In this document: piece by piece, positions 1 to 7,317 of the stretch
How positions within the stretch are numbered: position 1 is the stretch's first letter
How the letters are laid out: the number at the start of each line of letters is the position of its first letter
From: JABWBR01 sp036741235
GTDB taxonomy: Bacteria > Bacteroidota > Bacteroidia > Chitinophagales > Saprospiraceae
Reading direction: 5' to 3'
DNA: 22,397 nt
Assembly (NCBI GenBank): GCA_036741235.1
Contig: DAINSQ010000078.1
Location: forward strand, 1-22,397
Position numbers and translations under genes: made by a program
The notes under the pieces: model-generated
The model's database searches: none
What the model was told of the DNA's origin: nothing
The model's input: the letters and a program-made list of their open reading frames with translations, nothing else

Positions 1-33
1 ATCGAAGACAGCCCGACGTTGAGAGAGCGGTAA
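1..33 (+). CDS. C-terminal end of a rightward gene cut by the window edge
   Basis: Frame 1 is open from the first base and reads IEDSPTLRER followed by TAA at 31-33. Too little is left to name a product. It is called a gene end because the frame is open, the composition is coding-like, and its TAA falls exactly in phase with the 8-bp array that starts here, as happens at the two other array-flanked genes in the window. The call is an inference from 11 codons. Confidence 0.4.
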   Translation: MEDSPTLRER

Positions 34-126
34 TTTTTTAATGTGCTGATTTGCTAATTTGCTAATTTGCTGATTTGCTGATTTGCTGATTTGCTGATTT
101 GCTGATGTGCTGATGTGCTAATTTGC
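31..126 (+). repeat. 8-bp tandem array, forward arm (TGATTTGC-type units)
   Basis: Twelve consecutive 8-bp units in strict phase start at 31, 39, 47, 55, 63, 71, 79, 87, 95, 103, 111 and 119. Units are TAATTTTT, TAATGTGC, TGATTTGC, TAATTTGC and TGATGTGC. Every unit begins with TGA or TAA on the + strand, the sense strand of the gene ending at 33, whose stop is the first unit. The reverse complement of the common unit, GCAAATCA, contains no stop. The arm is followed by an 18-nt AT-only spacer (127-144) and an oppositely oriented arm, so the two could pair as a long imperfect hairpin. Confidence 0.9.
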
Positions 127-144
127 TAATAATTAAATAATTAT

Positions 145-232
145 AATAATCAGCACATTAACTCATCAGCAAATCAGCACATCAACCCATCAGCACATCA
201 ACCCATCAGCACATCAACCCATCAGCACATCA
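145..232 (-). repeat. 8-bp tandem array, reverse arm (TGATGTGC/TGATGGGT units)
   Basis: Read on the minus strand from 232 downwards there are eleven 8-bp units: TGATGTGC and TGATGGGT alternating, then TGATTTGC, TGATGAGT, TAATGTGC and TGATTATT. All begin with TGA or TAA on the minus strand, the sense strand of the ferredoxin gene, and the first TGA (230-232) is that gene's stop codon. At 88 bp the arm equals the 88 bp of the forward arm from 39 to 126. The alternation of two unit types makes a 16-bp higher-order period missing from the forward arm, so the arms probably expanded separately. Confidence 0.9.
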
Positions 233-577
233 AATATGCAACCACGCCTTTTTGGCCATTAGCGCATCTTCTGTTTCCACGTGGGCCTCATCGGGCACGC
301 AGCAATCGACGGGGCAAACGGAGGCGCACTGCGGCTCTTCGTGGAAGCCCTTGCACTCAGTGCACTTATCGGCAACGATATAATAAAACTCGTCGGAGAT
401 CGGATCGTGTACTGCTTCGGCGTTCACATCCAAACCTCTCAAATCCTTTACCGCCCCTTTCAGGTCGGTGCCATCGGCGTAACGCCATGATTCGCCCGGT
501 TCGTAGATCGCGTTATTTGGGCATTCAGAAATGCAGGCATCGCAGTTGATGCAATCTTCAGTGATCTTAATTGCCAT
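230..577 (-). CDS. 2[4Fe-4S] ferredoxin (Allochromatium/Alvin-like)
   Basis: This 115-aa soluble protein is a low-potential electron carrier. The first cluster motif has Cys9, Cys12, Cys15 and Cys19 followed by Pro. The second has Cys72, Cys75, then an eight-residue gap to Cys84, and Cys88-Pro, with extra cysteines at 92 and 93. The widened gap in the second motif is the mark of Alvin-type ferredoxins. About 52 residues separate the motifs, longer than in minimal bacterial ferredoxins. The start is the ATG inside CCATGG with no better upstream choice. The gene is transcribed away from korA across a 197-bp shared region, so its natural partner is probably the KorAB enzyme encoded next door. 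In Thauera aromatica a related ferredoxin accepts electrons from 2-oxoglutarate:ferredoxin oxidoreductase. Its stop codon is the first unit of the tandem array. Confidence 0.9.
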   Translation of the reverse strand: MAIKITEDCINCDACISECPNNAIYEPGESWRYADGTDLKGAVKDLRGLDVNAEAVHDPISDEFYYIVADKCTECKGFHEEPQCASVCPVDCCVPDEAHVETEDALMAKKAWLHI

Positions 578-774
578 GGTATCAAATTTTTATGTAAGTT
601 TGTACAACCGGGTATCAACCGGATTATTTCCAACCCCAATTTTAGAGGGAAGCGACAAAACAAAATATGATTATCATCAATACGTGAATTGACGAAAGTC
701 ATTCGGCCCGTGTTGGCGTTAGTTGTACCTTTCGACCGTTTCTGATTATTGCAAAAGCTAAAATATAAAAAATT
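578..774. promoter_or_regulatory. Divergent promoter region between ferredoxin gene and kor-nuo operon
   Basis: This 197-bp AT-rich stretch separates the ferredoxin start (577, leftward) from the korA start (775, rightward). It has no plausible gene. Toward korA, TACCTTTC at 726-733 matches the Bacteroidota -7 element TAnnTTTG at all but the last base, without an obvious TTTG about 20 bp upstream. Toward the ferredoxin, the minus strand reads TATTTTG at 667-661, one base short of the consensus. Both promoter assignments are tentative; the divergent arrangement itself is certain. Confidence 0.5.
667..680. promoter_or_regulatory. Fnr-like palindrome, 9 of 10 consensus positions
   Basis: The + strand reads ATGATTATCATCAA, that is ATGAT-N4-ATCAA, differing from TTGAT-N4-ATCAA only at the first base. 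Its centre (673.5) lies about 60-65 nt upstream of the start site predicted from the -7-like TACCTTTC, a spacing used by class I Crp/Fnr activation. Toward the ferredoxin gene it abuts the candidate -7 element and would more likely repress. The regulator gene at 14125-14700 has a matching recognition helix. The function is inferred. Confidence 0.35.
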
Positions 775-2634
775 ATGTCTGATACGGTCATTACTCCAGA
801 TAAAAATAAGATCAGGCTCGACCGGGTGGTCATCCGGTTTGCCGGCGACTCAGGCGACGGCATGCAGCTCACAGGTTCTCAGTTCTCCGATACTTCTGCC
901 ATGTTGGGCAATGACATTGCCACCTTCCCCAACTATCCCGCCGAAATTCGCGCCCCGGAGGGCAGTATTTACGGGGTATCCGGCTTTCAGGTGCATATTG
1001 GCGAGGTAGAGATCTCCACCCCCGGCGACGACGTCGACGTGCTGGTAGCGATGAACCCTGCCGCTCTGAAAACCAATCTCTCTGCCGTGCAGCACGGCAA
1101 AACGATCATCGTCGACATAGACGAATTCACTACCAAAAATCTGGGTAAGGCCGGTTACAGCGACAATCCGCTCGAAGACGGCACGCTGTCGGCTTACAAC
1201 CTCATCCCCGCGCCCATCACCCAATTGTCGAGAGAGTCGATCAAAGACATGGGCCTCGACAACACCAGCATGAACCGCACCCGCAATATGTTTGCCCTGG
1301 GTATGGTATTCTGGATGTTTAGCCGCCCATTGGATTATACCATCAAATTTCTGGATAAAAAATTCGGACACAAACCTCAAATATTTGAAGCCAACGTAAA
1401 AGTGCTCAAGGCCGGCTATCACTATGCCGAGACCATGGAATTGCTGAGTTCTGCCTATACCATCTTGCCCGCCAAGATGACCGAAGGCACCTACCGGATT
1501 CTCATGGGCAATACGGCGCTGGCCTGGGGTTTTCTGGCGGCTGCCGAACGCTCGGGCAAACGCTTGTTCCTGGGTTCTTACCCCATTACCCCGGCTTCCG
1601 ATATCCTGCACGAATTGAGCGAACACCAGCATTTCGGCGTGACGACCTTCCAGGCGGAAGACGAAATTGCCGGCATTTGCTCGGCCATAGGCGCTTCTTT
1701 TGCCGGCAACCTGGCCATCACTACCACCTCCGGCCCCGGCCTGGCGCTTAAAAGCGAGGCCATCGGTCTGGCAGTGATGACCGAATTGCCGCTGGTTATC
1801 GTGAACGTGCAGCGCGGCGGCCCATCTACGGGGTTGCCCACCAAAACCGAGCAAGCCGACCTGTTGCAGGCCATGTACGGCCGCAACGGCGAAAGCCCTG
1901 TCATCGTGGTAGCGGCATCGTCGCCTTCCAATTGCTTCGACATGGCTTTTGAGGCCTCCCGTTTGGCGCTCGAGCACATGACGCCTGTTATATTATTGTC
2001 GGACGGCTATATCGCCAACGGCTCGGCGCCCTGGCGCATTCGCAAGGTTGGCGAGCTGGAGGAAATCAAACCCGCCCAGGCGCCTCAGGCCGGCGAAGAA
2101 TGGCTGCCCTACCTGCGCAATCCCGAAACGCTGGCGCGCCGTTGGGCTACCCCCGGTATGCCCGGCTTTGAACACCGCATCGGCGGCCTCGAAAAGGAAG
2201 ACGGCACCGGCCACATCAGCTACGATCCGGAAAACCACGAGCACATGGTTAAGTTGCGCGCCGAGAAGGTTCGCCGTATACAAAATTACATCCCCGAACT
2301 GGAACTCGACGGCGCTGAAAGCGGCGACTTGCTGGTGGTGGGCTGGGGCGGCACCTATGGCAGCTTGCATACGGCCGTAAAAGCGCTGCATGAAGAAGGT
2401 CTTGCTGTGGGGCTGGCGCATTTTCATCACCTCAACCCCATGCCGCGCAATACGCGCGAAGTATTCTCGCGGTTTAAGCAAATCGTGGTATGCGAACTCA
2501 ATCTGGGGCAATTCGCTACGCTGCTGCGCAGCTCGTTCCCCGAGTTCCCCTATCTGCAATACAACAAAGTGCAGGGCCTGCCCTTTACCGTGTTTGAATT
2601 GAATGCCCATTTCCGCAAATTATTGGGATTGTAA
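775..2634 (+). CDS. korA: 2-oxoglutarate:ferredoxin oxidoreductase, alpha subunit (fused gamma-alpha)
   Basis: With KorB this enzyme oxidatively decarboxylates 2-oxoglutarate with CoA to succinyl-CoA and CO2, passing two electrons to ferredoxin. The 619-aa length is that of the fused form: a gamma domain first (GDSGDG at residues 24-29), then the alpha domain with YPITP at 269-273, TTTSGPG at 316-322 and the long signature from QRGGPSTG (346) through LPTKTEQ to MYGRNGE (367-373). The last motif is typical of 2-oxoglutarate rather than pyruvate enzymes. No separate delta (ferredoxin-like) subunit is encoded, so this is the two-gene KorAB type. The ATG at 775 follows an A/T-rich leader, usual for Bacteroidota. 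It is the first gene of the long operon that continues into nuo, which suggests that its electrons are destined for complex I. Substrate preference rests on family resemblance. Confidence 0.95.
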   Translation: MSDTVITPDKNKIRLDRVVIRFAGDSGDGMQLTGSQFSDTSAMLGNDIATFPNYPAEIRAPEGSIYGVSGFQVHIGEVEISTPGDDVDVLVAMNPAALKTNLSAVQHGKTIIVDIDEFTTKNLGKAGYSDNPLEDGTLSAYNLIPAPITQLSRESIKDMGLDNTSMNRTRNMFALGMVFWMFSRPLDYTIKFLDKKFGHKPQIFEANVKVLKAGYHYAETMELLSSAYTILPAKMTEGTYRILMGNTALAWGFLAAAERSGKRLFLGSYPITPASDILHELSEHQHFGVTTFQAEDEIAGICSAIGASFAGNLAITTTSGPGLALKSEAIGLAVMTELPLVIVNVQRGGPSTGLPTKTEQADLLQAMYGRNGESPVIVVAASSPSNCFDMAFEASRLALEHMTPVILLSDGYIANGSAPWRIRKVGELEEIKPAQAPQAGEEWLPYLRNPETLARRWATPGMPGFEHRIGGLEKEDGTGHISYDPENHEHMVKLRAEKVRRIQNYIPELELDGAESGDLLVVGWGGTYGSLHTAVKALHEEGLAVGLAHFHHLNPMPRNTREVFSRFKQIVVCELNLGQFATLLRSSFPEFPYLQYNKVQGLPFTVFELNAHFRKLLGL

Positions 2635-2673
2635 AAATTGACCAGGATTTATTTAATTAAAAAACAAGCTGTT

Positions 2674-3681
2674 ATGTCAACTCAACCTCCAGCATATACC
2701 TTCAAGGATTTTGTCAGCGACCAGGAAGTGCGTTGGTGCCCGGGCTGCGGCGACTATGTGATCCTCAGAGGCGTTCAGAAGGCGTTGCCAATGATGGGCA
2801 AGCGCAAGGAAGACTTCGTCTTTATATCGGGTATCGGCTGTTCGAGCCGCTTCCCCTACTATATGGATACTTACGGTTTTCACACCATTCACGGGCGCGC
2901 CCCGGCCATTGCTACCGGCGTCAAATTGTCAAACCCCCAACTCAGCGTATGGGTGATGACGGGCGACGGCGACGGACTGGCCATCGGCGGCAACCACATG
3001 ATCCATGTGATCCGCCGCAATGTGGATATCAATGTCGTTTTGTTTAATAATAAAATATACGGCCTCACCAAAGGCCAGTTTTCTCCCACTTCTGAATTAG
3101 GCCAGAAAACAAAATCTTCGCCTTACGGCAATACCCAGCCGCCGTTTAATTTCGGAGAGTTGACGATCGGCAGCACCGGTCAGTTTTACGCGCGTGTTCC
3201 CGACAACAATCCCAACGAGATGGCCGACATCTTTGTGGCTGCCGAAAAACACAAAGGGACTTCTGTTGTCGAAATTCTCCAGAACTGCGTAATTTTCAAC
3301 GACGGCGCTTACGATTCCTATACCGATAAAACGGTGCGCGAAGACATGCTGCTCTACCTCAAACAGGGCGAAAAAATGATCTTCGGCAAAGAAAAAAACA
3401 AGGGTATCCGCTTCAACGGTCGCCAATTGGAAGCCGTAACGATCGGCGAAAACGGCATCACGGAAGACGACATCCTGGTGCACGACGCCACTGATCCCAA
3501 TCCTTCGATGCATTTTATGCTTACGCAGATGGACAACCCGCTGCCTGTGGGCATCATTCGCAGCGTTGAGACGCCGACTTATGAAGAACGCATGGCTACG
3601 CAGGCGGAAAGCATCAGAAACCGATCCAAGTTCAAAAGCCTCGACGACCTATTATTTTCCGGTGAAACCTACAGCGTATAA
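2674..3681 (+). CDS. korB: 2-oxoglutarate:ferredoxin oxidoreductase, beta subunit
   Basis: This 335-aa subunit binds thiamine diphosphate and a [4Fe-4S] cluster. WCPGCGDY (21-28) gives Cys22 and Cys25; Cys56 lies in GIGCSSR and Cys205 in QNCVIFND. The spacing agrees with the four cluster ligands of two-subunit oxoacid:ferredoxin oxidoreductases. GDGDG (97-101) followed by NNKIYGLTKGQ (125-135) is the thiamine diphosphate/Mg site. The ATG at 2674 is preferred to an in-frame TTG at 2638: homology begins near residue 10 (TFKDF), and the twelve extra residues have no family character. It lies 39 nt after korA. Only 5 nt separate it from nuoA, the key evidence that Kor and complex I are made from one transcript. 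Confidence 0.95.
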   Translation: MSTQPPAYTFKDFVSDQEVRWCPGCGDYVILRGVQKALPMMGKRKEDFVFISGIGCSSRFPYYMDTYGFHTIHGRAPAIATGVKLSNPQLSVWVMTGDGDGLAIGGNHMIHVIRRNVDINVVLFNNKIYGLTKGQFSPTSELGQKTKSSPYGNTQPPFNFGELTIGSTGQFYARVPDNNPNEMADIFVAAEKHKGTSVVEILQNCVIFNDGAYDSYTDKTVREDMLLYLKQGEKMIFGKEKNKGIRFNGRQLEAVTIGENGITEDDILVHDATDPNPSMHFMLTQMDNPLPVGIIRSVETPTYEERMATQAESIRNRSKFKSLDDLLFSGETYSV

Positions 3682-3686
3682 TAGTC

Positions 3687-4037
3687 ATGGGAACAGAAGC
3701 CATTATTGTATTTTTCATAGCTGCCGTGGTGCTGGTCGGCGGCGGCATGATCGCCTCCAAATTGCTGGCGCCTACGTCGACCAACCCGCAAAAACTGGAA
3801 CCTTACGAATGCGGCATCCCCACCCAGGGGCCTACGCACGTGCAGTTTAAAGTGGGGTATTATCTTTTTGCCATTTTGTTTTTACTCTTTGATGTAGAAA
3901 TGATCTTCCTGGTGCCCTGGGCCGTGGTGATGAAGAACATAGGGCTTACCGGCCTTATTTCTGCGATCATTTTCATCCTCATCCTGGGTCTGGGCCTTCT
4001 CTATGCCTGGAAGAAAAAAGCGCTGATATGGGAATAA
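3687..4037 (+). CDS. nuoA: Complex I subunit A (membrane)
   Basis: This 116-aa hydrophobic protein has three membrane segments (about 5-25, 56-79 and 86-108). It sits where the membrane arm meets the hydrophilic arm of complex I. The loop between helices 1 and 2 carries YECG at 40-43, and the start of helix 2 carries DVE at 69-71, both hallmarks of NuoA and involved in the switch near the quinone site. Length is normal for the family. It starts 5 nt after korB and overlaps nuoB by 10 nt, indicating tight translational linkage on both sides. Confidence 0.95.
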   Translation: MGTEAIIVFFIAAVVLVGGGMIASKLLAPTSTNPQKLEPYECGIPTQGPTHVQFKVGYYLFAILFLLFDVEMIFLVPWAVVMKNIGLTGLISAIIFILILGLGLLYAWKKKALIWE

Positions 4038-4594
4038 AAGACGAACAAGGGCCCCTGTTCCAACAACACGAGTTGGGCACGGTGGTCAGCGCCGGCAACG
4101 GCGGCAATATCCTGGTGACCAGCCTTGACAAGGTAGTCAACTGGGGGCGCGCCAATTCGCTGTGGCCCCTGGTATTCGGCACCAGTTGCTGCGCCATCGA
4201 GATGATGTCGACGGGCGCTGCCCGGCACGACTGGTCGCGTTTCGGCACCGAGGTAGCCCGCGCTACGCCGCGGCAGGCCGACCTGATCGTCATCGCCGGC
4301 ACGATTGTCAACAAAATGGGGCCTGTGCTGAAGCGGCTGTACGACCAAATGGCCGATCCCAAATACGTGATCGCCATGGGCGCCTGCGCTATTTCCGGCG
4401 GGCCGTTTTACTACAACTCCTATTCGGTGATCAAAGGCGCCGACCACGTCATCCCCGTGGATGTATACGTGCCGGGGTGTCCGCCCCGCCCCGAAGCATT
4501 GCTGTACGGCTTGATGAAGCTGCAGGAAAAAATTAAAACAGAAAGCATGCTGACGCGCAAAAGCCAGGCGGAAGGCTTTGAAGAAGGTTTCTGA
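4028..4594 (+). CDS. nuoB: Complex I subunit B (N2 iron-sulfur cluster)
   Basis: This 188-aa soluble subunit carries the terminal [4Fe-4S] cluster N2, which hands electrons to quinone. The ligands are visible: tandem Cys54-Cys55 in GTSCCAIEMM, Cys120 in MGACAISGGP and Cys151 in VPGCPPRPE. All are in the expected order, so the electron exit of the complex is intact. The ATG at 4028 lies inside the end of nuoA (10-nt overlap). The C-terminal 20 residues after LQEKIK are charged and likely not part of the core fold. Confidence 0.96.
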   Translation: MGIKDEQGPLFQQHELGTVVSAGNGGNILVTSLDKVVNWGRANSLWPLVFGTSCCAIEMMSTGAARHDWSRFGTEVARATPRQADLIVIAGTIVNKMGPVLKRLYDQMADPKYVIAMGACAISGGPFYYNSYSVIKGADHVIPVDVYVPGCPPRPEALLYGLMKLQEKIKTESMLTRKSQAEGFEEGF

Positions 4595-4610
4595 TGTAAA
4601 ATAACAGACG

Positions 4611-5069
4611 ATGACCAACGAATCTCTCCTTGAACTGCTCAGCGGCTGGGCCGAAGGGCTGGAAACAGAGCAGGGGCCCCAGTTCCTGCACGTGCGCGTG
4701 CCGGCGGAGCAACTCCACGATTTCGCCTACCGGCTCAAAAACGACGAGGCTACGGCTTTCGACTACCTCTTCTGCCTCTCCGGCGTTGACTGGCCCGGCT
4801 ATATGGAAGTGGTATATCACCTCGAATCGACCAGGCACGGTCATATACTCGTATTAAAAGCGCGCACCGCCGACCGGGAAGACCCGCGTCTTGACACGGT
4901 GTGCGATATATGGCCCACCGCCGAATTCCACGAGCGCGAAGCCTACGATATGTACGGCATACGCTTCAACAACCACCCCGATTTGCGCCGCCTGTTGCTG
5001 ACCGATGATTGGGAGGGTTACCCGATGCGAAAAGATTACAAAGACGAAATAAACATGATAGAGCTGTGA
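4611..5069 (+). CDS. nuoC: Complex I subunit C (30 kDa subunit)
   Basis: This 152-aa soluble connecting subunit helps form the quinone-side module with NuoB, NuoD and NuoI. The 30-kDa signature is complete near the C-terminus: AEFHEREAYDMYGI (104-117), HPDLRRLLL (122-130) and DDWEGYPMRKDY (132-143). SGVDW at 57-61 is also typical. It is a stand-alone NuoC, not the fused NuoCD of enterobacteria. It begins 16 nt after nuoB, and its TGA overlaps the GTG start of nuoD as GTGA. Confidence 0.95.
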   Translation: MTNESLLELLSGWAEGLETEQGPQFLHVRVPAEQLHDFAYRLKNDEATAFDYLFCLSGVDWPGYMEVVYHLESTRHGHILVLKARTADREDPRLDTVCDIWPTAEFHEREAYDMYGIRFNNHPDLRRLLLTDDWEGYPMRKDYKDEINMIEL

Positions 5070-6199
5070 GCGAACAACTTGACACCGCACCCGCCACCGA
5101 TATCCTGACCAGTCAGGAGTATTTCGTCAACATGGGCCCCCAGCACCCCTCTACGCACGGCGTATTGCGTTTGGTGCTCACAATCGACGGCGAGATTATC
5201 CGCAAAGTGGAGCCCCATATCGGTTACATCCACCGGTCTATTGAAAAGATGTGTGAAAAAGACGCCTACCGGCAGATCGTTCACCTCACCGACCGCATGG
5301 ATTATTTGTCGTGCCACATCAACAATGAAGCGGTATGCCTGGCCGTTGAGCAGGCGCTGCAGATAGAAGTCCCCGAACGCGTAAAAGTAATTCGCACCAT
5401 CGTTGACGAACTCACTCGCCTGGCATCGCACCAATTGTGGTGGGGAGTAATGGGCATGGACATGGGGGCCATCACATCGTTTTTATACGGATTTCGCGAC
5501 CGCGAGATGATCAACGACATTTTTGAAGAAACCTGCGGTGCGCGGCTTACCATGAATTACAATGTGCCGGGCGGATTGATGTTTGACATACACCCCAATT
5601 TTCAAAAAAGGACCAAAGACTTTGTAGCGCATTTCAAAACAAAGTTGCCCGAATACGACCAGTTGCTCAGCGACAATCCCATTTTCCGGGCCCGTACCGA
5701 GGGCATTGGTTACATGTCGAAAGAAGACGCTATTGCCTTTGGCGTTACCGGACCTTCGGGGCGCGCTTCGGGTTTTGCGTGCGATGTGCGCAAGCGCCAT
5801 CCTTACGGCATGTATTCGCAGGTAGATTTCAAAGAAATCCTCATGACCGAAGGCGACTGTTTTGCCCGCTACAAGGCTCGGATTCTGGAGATGTGGGAAT
5901 CGCTGCGCATCATCGAGCAATTGATAGACAACATCCCGGAGGGCGATTTTCAGGCGCCGACCAAGCAGGTTATCAAATTGCCGAAAGGCGAATACTACCA
6001 GCGCGTAGAGACGGCCCGCGGCGACTTTGGGGTATACATCATCAGTGACGGCAACAAGAGCCCGTACCGGCTCAAATTCCGTTCGCCCGGTTTTTCCAAT
6101 CTTTTCGTACTCGACAAGATCTCCAGGGGCAGCAAACTTGCCGATCTGGTGGCCATCATGTCAACATTTGATTATGTCATGCCGGATATCGACCGGTAA
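5066..6199 (+). CDS. nuoD: Complex I subunit D (49 kDa, quinone site)
   Basis: This 377-aa subunit is related to the large subunit of NiFe hydrogenases and forms the quinone pocket with NuoB. GPQHPSTHG (24-32) supplies the conserved His31 and DRMDY (76-80) the conserved Tyr80; their 49-residue spacing equals that of His38 and Tyr87 in the Thermus enzyme. The start is the GTG at 5066: it overlaps the nuoC stop as GTGA and leaves a normal short N-terminus before EYFVNMGPQHPS. A TTG at 5009 would overlap nuoC by about 60 nt, and the ATG at 5132 would cut into the conserved strand. Only 12 nt follow before nuoH; nuoE, nuoF and nuoG, which commonly lie here in Bacteroidota and enterobacteria, are missing. 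Confidence 0.95.
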   Translation: MSEQLDTAPATDILTSQEYFVNMGPQHPSTHGVLRLVLTIDGEIIRKVEPHIGYIHRSIEKMCEKDAYRQIVHLTDRMDYLSCHINNEAVCLAVEQALQIEVPERVKVIRTIVDELTRLASHQLWWGVMGMDMGAITSFLYGFRDREMINDIFEETCGARLTMNYNVPGGLMFDIHPNFQKRTKDFVAHFKTKLPEYDQLLSDNPIFRARTEGIGYMSKEDAIAFGVTGPSGRASGFACDVRKRHPYGMYSQVDFKEILMTEGDCFARYKARILEMWESLRIIEQLIDNIPEGDFQAPTKQVIKLPKGEYYQRVETARGDFGVYIISDGNKSPYRLKFRSPGFSNLFVLDKISRGSKLADLVAIMSTFDYVMPDIDR

Positions 6200-6211
6200 A
6201 GCGCTTGAACT

Positions 6212-7288
6212 ATGTACGATTTCACAAACTTGGTGCAATCCATCGGCAATTACCTGCACGGGAACTTCAGTCCGGGTATAGCGACAGCGATAGAATGGAC
6301 GCTGGTAATTTTGATTTACCTGGCGCTATACGCCATTTTGGGGTTAGTGCTGGTATACGTAGAGCGTCGCGTTTGCGCCTTTTTCCAGTTGCGTTTGGGT
6401 CCCAACCGGGTAGGCTGGGCGGGTACTGCGCAAACCGTTGCCGACGCGCTCAAATTGCTGCTCAAAGAACCCGTTACGGTCAACAAGGCCGATAAGCTGC
6501 TCTACAACCTGGCGCCGTTTATCATTACGCTGGCGGCCCTCACGGTGATCTCGCTGGTGCCTTTTGCCAAAGGCCTTCAGGCTTTTGACATCAACATCGG
6601 ATTGTTTTTTATTGTAGCGATTTCGTCGATTGGCGTAGTAGGTATTTTGCTGGCCGGTTGGTCGAGCAACAACAAATACGCCCTGATTGGCGCCATGCGC
6701 AGCGGGGCGCAGATCGTCAGCTACGAATTATCGGTAGGTTTGTCGCTGCTCACCATGGTATTGCTCACGGGCACCCTGCAATTGTCGGGAATCATCGAAA
6801 GCCAGGCCAACGGGTGGTGGATTTTCAAAGGCCACGTGCCGGCTGTCATTGCCTTTTTCCTGTATATCACGGCATCCATTGCCGAGATCAACCGGGGGCC
6901 TTTCGACCTGCCCGAGGCCGAATCGGAGCTTACCGCCGGTTTTCACACCGAATATTCGGGGTTGAAGTTTGCCTTTTTCTTCCTGGCGGAATTCGTCAAC
7001 ATGTTTTCGGTGGCGGCCATTGCCACCACGGTTTTCCTGGGAGGGTGGATGCCATTCCACATTGGCAATTGGGCCGGTTTCAACGAAGTGATGGACTTTA
7101 TCCCGCCGATCCTTTGGTTTTTACTGAAGGTGAGCGCGATCATATTTTTAATGATGTGGTTCAAATGGACATTCCCGCGCCTGCGCATCGACCAGTTGCT
7201 CAAGCTCGAGTGGAAGTACCTGATGCCGCTTAATCTGATGAATCTGGTGCTGACCGCCGTCCTGGTGTACTTGGGCTGGCACGGTTAA
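6212..7288 (+). CDS. nuoH: Complex I subunit H (membrane, quinone channel)
   Basis: This 358-aa protein with eight or more membrane helices is the ND1-type subunit linking the quinone site to the proton pumps. It shows YVERRVCAFFQ (49-59, ERR at 51-53), LGPNRVG (62-68) and the acidic loop EINRGPFDLPEAESEL (225-240), the strongest NuoH signature. The glutamates of the E-channel are present. Length is slightly above the usual 325-350, with extension mostly at the termini. It begins 12 nt after nuoD. Confidence 0.96.
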   Translation: MYDFTNLVQSIGNYLHGNFSPGIATAIEWTLVILIYLALYAILGLVLVYVERRVCAFFQLRLGPNRVGWAGTAQTVADALKLLLKEPVTVNKADKLLYNLAPFIITLAALTVISLVPFAKGLQAFDINIGLFFIVAISSIGVVGILLAGWSSNNKYALIGAMRSGAQIVSYELSVGLSLLTMVLLTGTLQLSGIIESQANGWWIFKGHVPAVIAFFLYITASIAEINRGPFDLPEAESELTAGFHTEYSGLKFAFFFLAEFVNMFSVAAIATTVFLGGWMPFHIGNWAGFNEVMDFIPPILWFLLKVSAIIFLMMWFKWTFPRLRIDQLLKLEWKYLMPLNLMNLVLTAVLVYLGWHG

Positions 7289-7317
7289 TCAACAGAAAAA
7301 AAGAAAACGCAAGCGCC

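Noticed and set aside
31..232. The tandem repeats as a CRISPR array
   Set aside because: Units are 8 bp with no unique spacers between them; these are simple tandem repeats.
850..1977. A 375-codon open frame on the minus strand
   Set aside because: It lies wholly antisense to korA, its translation is Gly/His/Arg-rich without domain features, and korA has complete family motifs across the same bases; it is a shadow frame of GC-rich coding DNA.
2638..2673. Upstream TTG start extending KorB by 12 residues
   Set aside because: The extension begins 3 nt after the korA stop, has no family similarity, and the ATG at 2674 gives the normal KorB N-terminus.
5009..5065. Upstream TTG start for NuoD
   Set aside because: It would overlap nuoC by about 60 nt; the GTG at 5066 overlaps the nuoC stop as GTGA and gives the usual N-terminus.
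6200..6211. Possible remnants of nuoE, nuoF or nuoG between nuoD and nuoH
   Set aside because: Only 12 nt separate the two genes, so no remnant can be there; elsewhere in the window no NADH-binding, FMN-binding or NuoG-like cysteine pattern was seen.
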